A stretch of 64,000 bases of DNA, from positions 447,843 to 511,842 of the forward strand of contig NC_009401.2 in assembly GCF_000002875.2 (NCBI RefSeq), in the 5' to 3' direction. The translations under genes were made by a program, and so were the position numbers. The notes under the pieces are model-generated. The model searched no databases, had not been told where the DNA came from, and saw nothing but the letters and a program-made list of their open reading frames with translations. The stretch is from Leishmania infantum JPCM5 (taxonomy: Eukaryota; Euglenozoa; Kinetoplastea; Trypanosomatida; Trypanosomatidae). Shown here piece after piece: positions 40,907 through 51,989 of the stretch. Every line of letters starts with the position of its first letter. The stretch's first letter is position 1.

Positions 40907-42470
40907 GCGAGCGAGTGGAGTGTGTAACGGAGATGGTCGCACGCGAGCTAATGCTGCGCCTCCATCTCTTCAGAGACAGACGCACACCACGTGAACCGGC
41001 TCGATCAAGGAGGCGCTGCTCCTCTTTCCCTCAGCTCTCCCTCCCGCATCTGCAGTTCTGGTGATGGACGAGCGCGCTTGTGTGGGAGTACGCTTGCGTG
41101 AGGTGCTGGCATGAGCCGGACTTGTTTGTGGCCATCTCTTCCGCGCCTCTTCCCACGTGTCCCGCCGGTGCACAGGCGTGCTGTGTAACACAATACTCTG
41201 CCGTGTTGTTTCGTTATCCTGCGCTGATCTCTTCATGCTTTCACGTGTTTCTCCCCCTCCCTTTTCTTCTTTTCCCTTCATGAGACGTGTGTGCGTGTGT
41301 TGTGCTCTGTTTTGGCGCGCTTTTGCGGTGTCGTCGTGCCGATGTCCATCCTGTTCACTCCCTCGGTCTTGTTGGTTCCTTTCACCATGTATTCTTTCGT
41401 TGTCTGTGTGCGCATGCGTCTCCGCGTGGGCGGTCCCCGCTCCCCATGTGTCTATGCTTTTCTGCGATGATGATGTATGCCTCCCTTTTGCGGCAGTGTT
41501 GCTGGCGTTGTTACTCATTCGCCGCCACTCGTCCTCTCTTTTTCTTTTTTTTTTGAATGCTGCCGTTGTTGTTGTGGGACAGGGGTACACACACACACAC
41601 ACAAACGCACAGAGGCATTACTCTTGTGTTCCTCTTTGACCAGGGGACACGGCAGCAGCTACGGCAGCGAACAGCAGACAGCAGAGCAGAGGATAATTAA
41701 GGGAAGTGGCGTCGACCATTGGTGTGGACGTTCTTCTGTGGCGTGCGCGTTATGTAGCTATACCTTTTTTTATGCTGGCGTGTGTTCCATCCTGCTTGTG
41801 CCACGTATTCTTCCCCACCCCCGCTCCCCATTTCTTCCCCTCGCTGTGCGCGTATCGGCCGAAGCGATGCAGTGGGTGGCTTGAAGAGAGGGAGTGCGTG
41901 ATGGCGTGTGCGTGGGTGCCCTTTTGTGTGTATACCCTTTCGCCTTCTCGCTGTCTTTTTTCCAGTAATTTGTTTTCGCTTCTCCGTCTGCAGCTGTTGC
42001 CTCCCCCCTTCACCCTTGATCGTGTTCTCATCGCCTCTCTCCCTATTCCAAGTGTGTCGACACGCGCTCGAAGTCCATGTGTCGGGAAACGTCTGCCCTC
42101 TTTGCCCTTGTCTCTCTCTCTCTCTCACACCCTCACATCATCAGCTGAGAATGATGATGTGGTTGCTCACCGCACTTCAGCTCTTTGCGTTTCGCTCTCT
42201 CTCTCTCTGTGTGTGTGTGTGCACGTGCTTGGACTCGTTGCCATCGCCACCGGTTTCTGCGCTTCTCGTTGATGCTCCCCTTTCCCTCCTCCTTCCCACC
42301 CCCCAAGCACACCGCAGACACACGGACAAGGAGCACGGAGAGGGAGACAAGCCATGATGCACAGGAATAGCTCTCTTCTCAGTTGTCGACTGAGTGTCTT
42401 GGCGCGTCTTAATCTCCGCTTGGATGACTTTTACGGGGACAGAGAGTACGCCCCCTTCTTCCCACCCTGA

Positions 42471-42516
42471 AACACATACACGCACACACGCACACACGCA
42501 CAAACATGCACACGCA
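42471..42516. repeat. CA-rich microsatellite
   Basis: Imperfect CA and GCACAC repeats for about 45 bases in the long intergenic gap. Confidence 0.75.
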
Positions 42517-43068
42517 TCAGTTTCTTGGTTGTAGGGCTGCGCCGCTGCCGACTTGTGCAGGCCCTTTCCCCTCTCAGTTTCCAGTCGATGCACCGTTGCT
42601 GGCCGTCTTCCCCTCCTGGTGGTGTCTTGCATGTATGTTTTTCTTTTGCGCTTTCCACTTGCCGTGCTTTGGTGTCCGTGTGGTGACTGTGCTGGGCCCT
42701 TCTCCTCCGCCCCCTCCGAGCTGCTCTTTCTCTGCATGTTCAGAGAGCGTCGCCCCGCCCTGCGCGCCTCGTCTCCCGTGTGTTTGCATCTCTCCTTCCT
42801 TCTTTTCCAAGGATGACGAGGCGAGACGACGACGGACCGCAGCCCAAGTAGGTATTTGCTTGCACCCAACGGCTGCCGTCCCATGTTGCCGATTTTTCTT
42901 GTTTTCCCTTCGCGCCGTGCTCATGCCTGCGCGCATGGGCTCTGCCCCCCCCCCCCCTCCCCCACGCGTCTCTCTCCCTCTGTCTGCGTCTGTCTTCTTC
43001 CCTCCCCAGGGCGACGAGCGCCGGCGTGTGGGGCTTTACTTTGTTTGCGCTTCCACACGCGTGCGCGC

Positions 43069-43089
43069 CACACACACACACACACACAC
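43069..43089. repeat. (CA)n microsatellite
   Basis: A clean CA run of about 20 bases in the long intergenic gap, followed by C/T-rich sequence. Confidence 0.8.
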
Positions 43090-45013
43090 CTGCTTCTTCT
43101 TCCCTTCCCGTGCTCTGCAACCCCGATACCGACACCAACAGCTTCGCCACAACAGACGCAGCCGCCATGCTCATGTGCACCAAGACTTCGCTACCTCCCC
43201 GGGCCCCCTCGCCTCTTCTTCCTTCGTTGCTCGGCCCCTTTCGTTCCTCTGCGCCCGTCTTCCCCGTACCATCGCTATCGGCGCAGTGTCGCGGCGACGG
43301 CGGTGCAGACAAGTTCTTCTTCCTGCTCGCCTCCCTTTCGAATCGCGCATTGTCGTGGGCTTCCGGTTGTCTTCGTGTGTTGCGCTCACCCCCCTTCATA
43401 TATTTTGGTTAGTCGCCCTCCCACCTTTCCCCCAGCCATACTCGTAACCCACTCCTTCTTCGTAAGCCTTCAGCATGTCGGGCCTGCCACGTCCTCTCTT
43501 CCCTCTGCAGCCTCCCTTTTTTTGTTGACTGGCACCTTGCTCACGCCCTCGGCCACGCCTCCACTCTCCTAGCTCGTGCGCGTATGCCGGCGTGTGTCCG
43601 CGGATGAGTCGAATTCGTGCCTCGCCATCCTTCCCCACCACACAGACACAGGGGAAGCTGGATAGATGCGCAAAGACATCACAGGCTTGCACATCAGCGC
43701 TGCTGCCCCCACCCCCTCCGCTCCCTCTTTGATGCATCTCTTCGGTTGCGTTGCCGTTGCTGTGGCGGCGCTGGCCGTTCTCTTCCGAGTTCTTTTCTTC
43801 GGTTGCTGCGCTGGAAGCTTGCCGTGGTCTTTCCCCTCCTCCCCACTTCGTTTTGGTGTGTGTCTCTTCTCTGTGCCCTCCGCCCCGCTCACACCACACG
43901 TGCGCGTGTGCCTCTTCACCGATGTGGCGATCCTTTCTCGCTTTCTTGGTGTTTGTGTGTGCTCTCTTGTCTTCTTTTTGCACCTTTGTGGTGGCGTGTG
44001 GGGCGGCCGCAGCCTCAGTCGGAGTGAGGGCACCGATGAAACACGTGCGCGGGCACAGCTGGAGAACATCCCGTGGTAAGAACCGCCCTTCTTCGCCCCG
44101 TTCGTCGGACCAAAAGGAGCCTCACATACGTTCTCTGCATTGCGGAGCCGTGCGTGTAATGTGACCAGGTCTTTCTCTCCACCTTCTCCCCTCCCCTCCC
44201 CCCTTCTTCCTCTCACCTCGTGTGCGGACTGTCCGATAAGAGGGAAGATCGGTGGCCAGCACTCGGGCCATCAGGGAGGGGGGGGGGGCAGAGTATTCCT
44301 CAGTAGGTATCCTGCACAGGAGACCGCAAGGGCAGATGCGCGCGGCTTGATCTTTTGTGCTTGTCTTTGTCGCAGCACCGAATCGCCTCCGTGCACATCG
44401 GCATCCCACCTCGCTCTCTACCTCGAATCCTTTTTATGGTTGCCCTTCCAACCCCCTGTATTGTTCCCCTTTTCAACGTGCGTGCGTGCGCCATGAGCTG
44501 TCGTGACGCCTTGTGCGCTCGTTGTGGGCGCGCCGCGTTTCCTTTCTACACCCCGTCCCTTTTCAGGCAATGATAGCAGCATAGAGCGGAGAGTGCGAGC
44601 GAGAAAGGAGGGGCAGCGGCGCCGCTTACTGCGGCCTCCTGCCGAAGCGGATGACGACGAAGGTCCTGATGGTTGTCCGTCTCCTGCTCTACATCGCACC
44701 TCGCTCTGCCATGTGGTTTGCACCTCCCTATTTCTTTCCTTTTTTTGGGTTCCTGTGCGTGCGTGCATGTGTGTGTGTGTCTTGCAGGGCACCTCTAGTC
44801 GTCTTCCTGTGTCTCTCTGATATTCTTTTTCGGTGTTTTACGTACACGTCTGTTCACCCCCCCTCCCCCATTCACCGCACCCATGACGACGACGACGACG
44901 ACGGGGGGGGGGATGGGAGAGGGACGCACACCGCCCCGTGCGTGGCATCTCCGGTACTCTGCACATCTCTCTCTCTGTGGGCGGAAGCCAGGCGGTCCCT
45001 CTATCCCTGCCAA

Positions 45014-45292
45014 ATGCCAGAGTCACTTCCGGCGGTCACAGGGCCGAGCGCCTGGGACGTGGCGAAGTCAGGGCGCCTCATCGCCACCGATGCCGACGGC
45101 CACACCCTCGACGGCGTGGCGTCGGAGCGACCCGAGACCGCGAGCACGCCTGCACCATCAATACGATCGACGAGGCGCCAGCGCGACTCGAACACATCCC
45201 GCCCCGCCCTCGCTGCCTGCGGGTGTACGTGTGCGTACGGGGGGAGCTTGAGCCACCGCGAGGAGGATCACACCAGGTGGCGGCCGGCATGA
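45014..45292 (+). CDS. Doubtful 92-codon ORF in the long gap
   Basis: The first half (SAWDVAKSGRLIATDADG and following) has G/C-ending codons and a protein-like composition unlike the surrounding repeats, and a C/T-rich stretch with an AG lies just upstream. No family is recognised. A second frame (+1) also looks protein-like toward the 3' half and ends with MMREAL near 45309, which could mean a frameshifted relic. It could equally be part of a decayed retroposon. Confidence 0.22.
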   Translation: MPESLPAVTGPSAWDVAKSGRLIATDADGHTLDGVASERPETASTPAPSIRSTRRQRDSNTSRPALAACGCTCAYGGSLSHREEDHTRWRPA

Positions 45293-46599
45293 TGAGGGAG
45301 GCGCTGTGAGGCGACCTGCGAGGCGAGGGACGGATGAGTAAAGAATGGAGTCAGAGGTCGTGCTCCGACGGCTGAGCCGGCGCATTGCTGTACTGGCCCT
45401 TCGAGCGCTGCTTCGCACCACGCGGATGGGGCCCTGCGACACGGCCGGGACCAGTGTGAGGCCTGATCTCCTGCCTTGCGACAGAAATGGGCGCGTCGAA
45501 GGGTGCAGATTCGCTTCCATGTTTTTTGCATCTGTGTGCCCCCTCTCCCTTCTCCTCTCCCTCGGCGTGCTCTTCCACGCTTGCTCGTTGCTGCTGCTGT
45601 GTGTGGGGTGCTAACAGAGAAGGTCTTTCTCCTCCGGTCTGTTTTCTTGTTTTCCTTTCGTTTATGCCGTGAGGTGCTGTGATATGTGCATGCGTTCATG
45701 GGAGCGATCGCTTTCCTTCCCTCTGCAGTCAGTTCTCACGCTGTGTAGAGCCCCTCTCTCGTATTTCTTTGCTGCGCCTTCTTCTGGTGCTCGCGTCTCT
45801 CCCTCTATCCGCGCGTTCTTGGTGCGGCGCCCAAGCATGTGGGCACAACCCACACCCACGCATGCGTGTCTGTGTCACCTCTCCGTCATTGACCGCAGTG
45901 ATGTGTCACGGCTGATGCTGCTGCGTGGACAGAATTCGTAGTGCGGCCGACTTCGGCGTGTTTCTCTCTCGGTGTGTGTGCGTGTGCGTGCGCCTTCATT
46001 CGTATGACTTTGTCTTTTCCTAGCTGCCCTCCCTTACCACTGTTGCGTCCCTCGTGGCATCACTCGGCTGTTGTTCTTCTTCCTCGCTGTTTTCCTGGTG
46101 TCTTTCTCAAGTGCTTGTCTGTCCGCAGTGATGCCGCGGCGTGCGCCAGCACACCCCCACCTCATTCTCCCCTCTGTGAATCTCCGACCATGTCGAATGT
46201 ACAGGCGTTCATGCAGACCACAAGCATGAAAAGGGGACAAACACCCAACCCACACGCGGACACGGGCGCCCCTCTCTCTACGCACATGCACACCCTTGTC
46301 GAGTGTGAGGGAGACGACGCTGTTGCTTGGACGCTTGCGTGTATGTCTGTGTGCGTGTGCTCGTAACGCATAGGCAAAGTACGGCGCCCCGCGAAGATGT
46401 GCCCTGCCCTTTCCTTGAAGGGGCGCAGTGCGTTCGCCTTGAACCCTGCATCCGCCAGCCTCTCTTCCTTCCTCTGCTCCGCCTCGTTGTCGTCGCCGTC
46501 GCCGAGCTGCTGCGGAAGCAGGCTTTCATGCCTCCCTGCGCTCCATACTCTCGTGTGCGTGTGTGTCTCGTTGTCCCTTGCGCATGCCGCCAACGCCTT

Positions 46600-46667
46600 C
46601 TTCGCACTTTTGCTGGCTTCCGCCACGCTCAACTCCTCCTCAACGCATAACATCCATTTTCACTCAG
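46600..46667 (+). promoter_or_regulatory. Candidate trans-splice acceptor for hydrolase B
   Basis: A pyrimidine-rich stretch ends in CACTCAG with AG at 46666-46667, only about 20 bases upstream of the ATG at 46687. If used, the 5' UTR would be very short; C/T-rich sequence near 46450-46500 offers an alternative. Confidence 0.45.
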
Positions 46668-46686
46668 GGCCCACTCACATTGCTTC

Positions 46687-47982
46687 ATGCCTGGTCCTGC
46701 TGCACCGTCAACGTTGTCCCGGCCTCAGCGGGCCGCTGTGCTGCGCCCACGCGACCAGTTCGCCGAGGTGGGCCGCTGCCACAGCACGGGACGCACAATT
46801 CGCCTCTGCTACAACACCTTCGGCGCGGCAAAGGACCCGTGCGTGCTACTCGTCATGGGCCTCGCCTCCCCAGGGCTCTTCTGGGATGATCGTCTGTGCA
46901 CGTTGCTTGCGCACTCCGGCCCGTACCACGTCATCCGCTTCGACAACCGCGATGTCGGCTGCAGCACCCACCTTGACGACTGCAAGGGTAGCGATGGTGC
47001 GTTGCCGGTGGGACCGGCCAGCTACCTGCGCTACGCCTACGCGGCGCTGCGCCCCGGAACGCGGTCGATCCGGGAGGTCTACACCCTTAATGATATGGCA
47101 GCCGATGCCTTTGGCTTGCTGGACGTGCTGCGCATCCGCTTCGTTCACCTTGTCGGCTCGTCGGCGGGCGGCATGATTGCGCAGTGCATGGTGCTGGCGC
47201 ATCCGGAGCGCGTTCTCTCGCTGACACTCATGTCCACCCACTCGAGCTCTCCTCACGCGCAGTGGCCGGGGATACGTGACATCATGAGCCTCATCTCGCT
47301 CGTGCCCAAGTCGACGTCGGCCAGGTACGCAAGCCGCATCGCACGGGCCACGAGCGCAGAGGAGCGGCAGCGGTTGTGCGCGGAGAGAGATGCGGAGCGG
47401 GTGACTGCTTACGCGGCCAGCTTTACCAAACTGCTAGAAAAGATGTCTGGTGACCGGGGCAAGTATCCGTTTGATCATGTCGCAGCGCAACGGCAGATGA
47501 CGCGCATCTTCAAGCGCAGCCTATGCGTGACCGGCGGCCCGCGGCAGTTTCTGGCGCTGCTGAACGCGCCATGCCGCGACGACGCGCTGCGGCAGCGCAT
47601 CACCAGTGTTGCACCGATATCGCAAAGCAAGGCGGGGGGCAACAAGAACATCAGCAGGCATGCAACCTCAGCGGTCACGACGCCTTTTTACGTGCCCACC
47701 ATCATCATCCAGGGCGACTGCGATCCACTCGTGCCTGCCTCCAACGCGCGTCACCTAGCTTCCGTGATAGCGGGTAGTCGCCTCTACGTGGTGGAGGGCA
47801 TGGGCCACACCTTGATTCCCGCCTTGAGAGGCACATACATCCAAATCATACGCGATAACGTGCGCGCTGGCGAAGCTGCGGCGCAGTCGTTAGGGCGTAA
47901 GGCTCAACAAACTGCCGCTGCTGCCGCTGATGGCGGTTTGTCCGCCAAGAAGCAACCAGTGAAGGCCGCCTCCCGGCTGTAA
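46687..47982 (+). CDS. Alpha/beta hydrolase, paralogue B, with glycosomal tail
   Basis: A 431-residue member of the same hydrolase family as the genes at 30571, 48848 and 53849. Conserved family blocks are VGRCHSTGRTIRLCY, RFDNRDVGCSTH and YTLNDMAADAFGLL. The elbow is GSSAGG (Ser159), the acid Asp346 in QGDCD, and the base His374 in MGH, so the triad is intact. Compared with paralogue A it has a longer cap region between the elbow and the acid (about residues 185-335), which may form a different substrate pocket. The last three residues are Ser-Arg-Leu, a standard type-1 peroxisomal targeting signal, used in trypanosomatids for import into glycosomes; the preceding stretch is Lys/Ala-rich and flexible. 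Substrate unknown; a glycosomal lipid or ether-lipid ester is speculation. Confidence 0.86.
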   Translation: MPGPAAPSTLSRPQRAAVLRPRDQFAEVGRCHSTGRTIRLCYNTFGAAKDPCVLLVMGLASPGLFWDDRLCTLLAHSGPYHVIRFDNRDVGCSTHLDDCKGSDGALPVGPASYLRYAYAALRPGTRSIREVYTLNDMAADAFGLLDVLRIRFVHLVGSSAGGMIAQCMVLAHPERVLSLTLMSTHSSSPHAQWPGIRDIMSLISLVPKSTSARYASRIARATSAEERQRLCAERDAERVTAYAASFTKLLEKMSGDRGKYPFDHVAAQRQMTRIFKRSLCVTGGPRQFLALLNAPCRDDALRQRITSVAPISQSKAGGNKNISRHATSAVTTPFYVPTIIIQGDCDPLVPASNARHLASVIAGSRLYVVEGMGHTLIPALRGTYIQIIRDNVRAGEAAAQSLGRKAQQTAAAAADGGLSAKKQPVKAASRL

Positions 47983-48847
47983 GGGGCAAGGGTGGTGGGA
48001 GAAATGGGTGCGCCATCCGCTTGCATGTGTTTATAAGCCGCCTCCTTGCTCTCTGTCGGCAGCACAACGCTGCACTCCGTATTTCCTTTTCCCAACCTGT
48101 ATGCTCCCTGTCGTTCCCCTCGTAGGTGGAGCACCTCTACTCGAAGCGTACACCCACCGACATACTCCTGTGCACAGAAGGATGCGCTGACTCGTTCTCG
48201 ACTCCCTCTTTGTGTTGATTTCGTCGCTGCCATCGACTCTTGCGCGCGCCTCATTTCGAGTGATGTGCTCGCGCTCGAAGCCGGTGACGGAGGTGTGCGT
48301 GTGTGTGTGAGGGAAGAGAGTCGGACAACTGCGGCTAAGAGCTGATCCGCCTCGCTGTGCGGCATGTACTCCGCTACCGCCCCCCACCCTCGCCCGCTTC
48401 CGCGTCGGGAGAGGGGAGGGGGAGCTGCACGCATGCAAGGGGAGGCCCTCACCCCCGTCACCTTTCTACCCCTGCTACTGCCGGCGCACATGCGTGTGGG
48501 CGGGGGCACGCCCTTCTCACTCCTCACGGAAGACTCGCTTGCGCCTGCAGCGGCCCTTTTCTGTACCGCTGTGCTCTCCTCTCTGCTCCGTCCTTGTGAC
48601 CTGCTCTGGCTCGCCCAACTGTGGAGGAGGCGAATACACCATCTCGAAGAAAGAGCATCCGCGCCTCCACCCAGCACCACCACGACCACCAACATCGCCG
48701 CCGCCGCCACCGCCACCAGACGCACCCCCCCCTACACACACACAAAAACGAAAAGCTCGGCAAGGGAAAGAGGAACGAGTGGAGCTCTCAGTTCGGTCTA
48801 TCTGCGCACTTCTCCTTCCTCGCCTTCCCCTCGCCAACATACAGAAC
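47983..48847. other. Intergenic region, 0.87 kb
   Basis: No gene seen. It contains the 3' flank of hydrolase B, C/T-rich stretches (about 48045-48120, 48560-48600, 48796-48835) and the splice signals of hydrolase C. Confidence 0.6.
48796..48844 (+). promoter_or_regulatory. Candidate trans-splice acceptor for hydrolase C
   Basis: A pyrimidine-rich stretch ends with AG at 48843-48844, only a few bases before the ATG at 48848. Because this is very close, an upstream AG after the tract near 48560-48600 may be the real site. Confidence 0.35.
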
Positions 48848-50020
48848 ATGCCTCAGCATAACGACGGCGGATACGTGGTGGTGAGCGACGGATCGACGTC
48901 GCCGCATCCTCAAACAGCGACGAAGCAGCCTACCAGGCCAGAGGACATGGACCTTCCACCAGCCATCCTTGAGGAGCTTAGCCGCATCTTCCCGCGCCCA
49001 CCAGATGACGCCTTCGTACATGTTGGGCGCTGCGCCAGCACCGGCAAGGACATCACGCTCTGCTACAGTGCCTTTGGCGACCCGTCAGACCCATGCATTC
49101 TTCTCATCATGGGCATGAACGCGACGTCGCTCATGTGGGACACCCGTTTTTGCGGCTACCTGGCTGCAGCCGGCTTCTACGTGATTCGCTACGACAACCG
49201 CGACGTTGGCCTCTCCACGCACCTTGACGAGTACCCGTCGCCGTTCATACTTCGCATGGCGCTGCCTACGTGGGCGTCCATCGGCGAAGGCTCCTTAGCC
49301 TACACGCTGGAGGACATGGCCGAGGACGCCGTCGGCCTTCTGAAGGCGCTGAGGATCAGCCAAGCGCACATTGTCGGCTGTTCGATGGGTGGCATGATTG
49401 CGCAGCTGTTGACATTGCGGCACCCAGACATGGTCGCGAGCCTATGCCTTCACTCCACCTCTGCTGGTCCCGCCTGGCCCAGGGCGTCGCTGCTGATGAA
49501 CATCCTCGACCAGCCAGAGAGCACCCGTGATGTGCACTCGGTGCTGGACTACCGCGTGCGCTTCTTCAAGGCAGTCGCAGGCGACATGACCTTTCACGAG
49601 CGCGAGTTCCGTCTCGGCATGTGGTTCGACTTTGCGCGAGCGCCGTACCAGGGAGGCGGGCGCCGACATCTGGCCGCGATTGTGCGCTCCAAGGACCGCA
49701 GCGCTGCCCTCAAGGCTCACATCAACCGACTGAACAGCACCATGACACGTGGCAGCGAGCGTGGCAGCTCATCACTGCCGGCATCGGGCACGACGCCGTC
49801 GCGGTGCATCCCTGTGGTGGTGCTGCACGGTGGGAAAGACCCGCTGGTGGTGCTCTCTAACGCGCAGCATCTCGCCAGCTGCATCAACGGTGCTCGACTG
49901 GTGGTCTTTCCGAAGATGGGCCACTACTTCTCCAAGGAAATGTATCGAGCCATCGCGGACGAGATTATTCTGAACGCGCGCACGGATGCGACAGCCATGA
50001 TGAACGCGTTTCCATCTTGA
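48848..50020 (+). CDS. Alpha/beta hydrolase, paralogue C
   Basis: A 390-residue hydrolase, closest in layout to paralogue A. Family blocks: VGRCASTGKDITLCY near residues 59-73, RYDNRDVGLSTHLDEYPSP, YTLEDMAEDAVGLL and SMGGMIAQLL. The triad is Ser179 (GCSMGG), Asp331 (HGGKD) and His359 (MGH). The N-terminal 55 residues are an extra polar, Pro/Thr-rich leader not seen in A. A Ser/Thr-rich loop (about residues 300-320) precedes the acid strand. The upstream frame is open to a GTG, but it reads 5' UTR-like pyrimidine sequence, so the ATG at 48848 is chosen. No targeting signal is seen. The DMAxDA and RxDNRDxGxST patterns are shared with bacterial homologues, so an ancient bacterial origin of the family is plausible but unproved. 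Confidence 0.86.
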   Translation: MPQHNDGGYVVVSDGSTSPHPQTATKQPTRPEDMDLPPAILEELSRIFPRPPDDAFVHVGRCASTGKDITLCYSAFGDPSDPCILLIMGMNATSLMWDTRFCGYLAAAGFYVIRYDNRDVGLSTHLDEYPSPFILRMALPTWASIGEGSLAYTLEDMAEDAVGLLKALRISQAHIVGCSMGGMIAQLLTLRHPDMVASLCLHSTSAGPAWPRASLLMNILDQPESTRDVHSVLDYRVRFFKAVAGDMTFHEREFRLGMWFDFARAPYQGGGRRHLAAIVRSKDRSAALKAHINRLNSTMTRGSERGSSSLPASGTTPSRCIPVVVLHGGKDPLVVLSNAQHLASCINGARLVVFPKMGHYFSKEMYRAIADEIILNARTDATAMMNAFPS

Positions 50021-50232
50021 GCTGCCGCTAATGATGCAAAACCCGACGCACACCTATAAATGCAGACATGCCCAGCGTTGTCAGGTAGCCTTGGGGCGTG
50101 GGGGTGCCGGGAGGCGCATTATCTGTTTTGGTGAACACCGTCGTCACGGGCACACGCCTATGTGCGTGCGCACGCACACGCAGGCGTACAGAGGTACGTG
50201 TGCATCTTTCTCCACCCTTTCTTCGCTACAAC

Positions 50233-50607
50233 ATGACGAGAGCACCATCGAGTTGCGCCATCGAGCTCTTCAGACTCCCATGTGGAGAATCAATACAACA
50301 TATTGCGGGGATGCCACGGCTTGGTGCGACTCAGGGAGCAGCATGGCACATAGGCAGAGTGTGCAGGGTCTTCGAGGGCCTTGACCCGAAGCTGGCCAGC
50401 TTCCTCCTCGAGCTCATGCAGCATGCACCTAGACCACCACCCCCTATTACCCGGCCGACAGACACCACCACTTCCGCCCCCTTTAGCAGCACCGCTGACG
50501 CGGCCAGCTTGTATCAGGCTATGCGGTCCACCCGGGGTCTCCGTCTGGCGCCGATCGCGCAGCACGTACCCAAAGAAGGGACAAACAAGGACAAGATGAG
50601 CCGATAA
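50233..50607 (+). CDS. Doubtful 124-codon ORF downstream of hydrolase C
   Basis: An ATG-initiated ORF whose product begins MTRAPSSCAIELFRL and ends near KDKMSR. It contains a plausible helical block (LDPKLASFLLELMQ) but no known domain, and an opposite-strand frame overlaps it. A C/T-rich stretch with AG shortly upstream is weak. It could be a small gene, a relic or chance. Confidence 0.2.
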   Translation: MTRAPSSCAIELFRLPCGESIQHIAGMPRLGATQGAAWHIGRVCRVFEGLDPKLASFLLELMQHAPRPPPPITRPTDTTTSAPFSSTADAASLYQAMRSTRGLRLAPIAQHVPKEGTNKDKMSR

Positions 50608-51989
50608 GACGCATACCTCCGACTCGTCGTCTAGCCCGGCTCGTTCCATGACGACGAGGATTATATCCGTGGTGCGACGGAGGCAAGGCGAGCTGTCGCT
50701 GCGTATGCGTCTCTGTTTTGACTTGTTCGTGGCTGGGACTCGGACACACGTTGTGGATTCGCATAATGCGAACAAGAGAACCGCGGCGGCAACAACACTT
50801 CCTCCCTCTTATTTCACCTCGAGGAGGTTTATGTGTGTGTGTGTGTGCCTCCCTCCCGGCGTTCGCGTCTCTCACTCTGGATGTCGCTGCCCTTGGATGT
50901 GGTCCGCTCCACCTTACTCCACCACCGACACCCGCATGCGCCCTCACAGTCTTCCCAACCCCTTCAGCACACAAACGCGTGAGCAAAGTGCGGCTGCTCT
51001 GTGAGGGTGCGCGCGCGCGCGTGTGGGTGCCGTGTGGACTGCGGCACGGCCCTACAAACTCAGGAGAGAGGGAAGAGGCAAGGGAGGCCAGCGACTCCCA
51101 TTAAGGGACCCTTTTGGGCGTGCTTGCACGTGCATGCGCACAAGCCGGCTGCTGCTGTCTGGCTTTGCGCGGCTCGGCAGCTCTTTGCCCTTCTTTCCTC
51201 CTCCTCCTCACTGAGGCGCTGCTGCTGGAGCAGCGACAGACACGCTGACGCTAACCCCCTCCATGCTCGCCGACGCTGTTGCACAGGCCCTCCCTACCGC
51301 CCTCGTTTGCCGTTCAAGTCCGAATCCGCAAATGCTTGTCTTGTGCAGCCGGGGGCGTTCGCGGCGCTGATTCAGGCACCCGCACGACGGCCACCTCTCC
51401 CTGCATCGTATCTCTCTCGCAGCTCTCATTTTTGAGTTGCCGCCATCGGGGCTCCGCACACGCTCTTTTCTTGCATCTGTGCAGGCCAGTCAGTGCCGCA
51501 CCCGCCTCAGCCGTTCTTTCCTCCTCCTCATCGCCGCAGCAGCCTTCCCACTCTTTCTCTCTCCTCCCTGTTTTGCCCCTCCTGAGCCACCTGACCTACC
51601 TGACCTGCGCACGCACGCACGCGTGCCGTACCCCTCGCCCCTTCCCTCCTCTCCAAACCTTTTCACTTGCTGCTTGAACCCTGCGGCCTTCACTGTCGCC
51701 TCCCCCCCTTACATAGGCCCCTCCCCTTCCCACTACTCGCGCTTGCTGCACCTTCCATGCCGTCCATCACGCGCGTCTTCCTTCTATAGAGCCCATCTGA
51801 CTCGTTTGCGTAGGGTGTGGGGTGTGCGCACTGCTGCCGCTCCTGAAGACGCTTGTTCCCCTCTATCGATGCCCATGGCCCCTTCCACCGCTTCGCCTTT
51901 TCGTCCTCCTCTCTTGGGTTGCGGCATCGCTTGTGCCTCGTGCGCGGCTGCCGTGGTTTCTTCTTCGCCACCCTCACGCGGCACCGAAA

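Larger units (their letters stand above)
40907..46686. other. Very long intergenic region, 5.8 kb
   Basis: The longest gap in the window has no confident gene. Most of it is C/T-rich with (CA), (TG), (CT) and homopolymer runs (C run near 42946-42957, G run near 44276-44288). The many ORFs of 100-310 codons read the pyrimidine repeats as Ser/Leu/Pro/Phe-rich or, reversed, Arg/Lys/Glu-rich chains. An island at about 44980-45520 has balanced base composition and a small ORF (45014-45292). The rest is best read as long UTR or spacer. Confidence 0.55.

Noticed and set aside
42506..43447. 313-codon ORF in the long gap
   Set aside because: Encoded by CA, CT and C repeats, giving Pro/Ser/Phe/His-rich low-complexity sequence; no splice signal or motif supports it.
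44980..45520. Assigning this island as a SIDER retroposon
   Set aside because: The location and composition would fit, but I could not recall or verify the family signature, and no flanking target duplication was identified.
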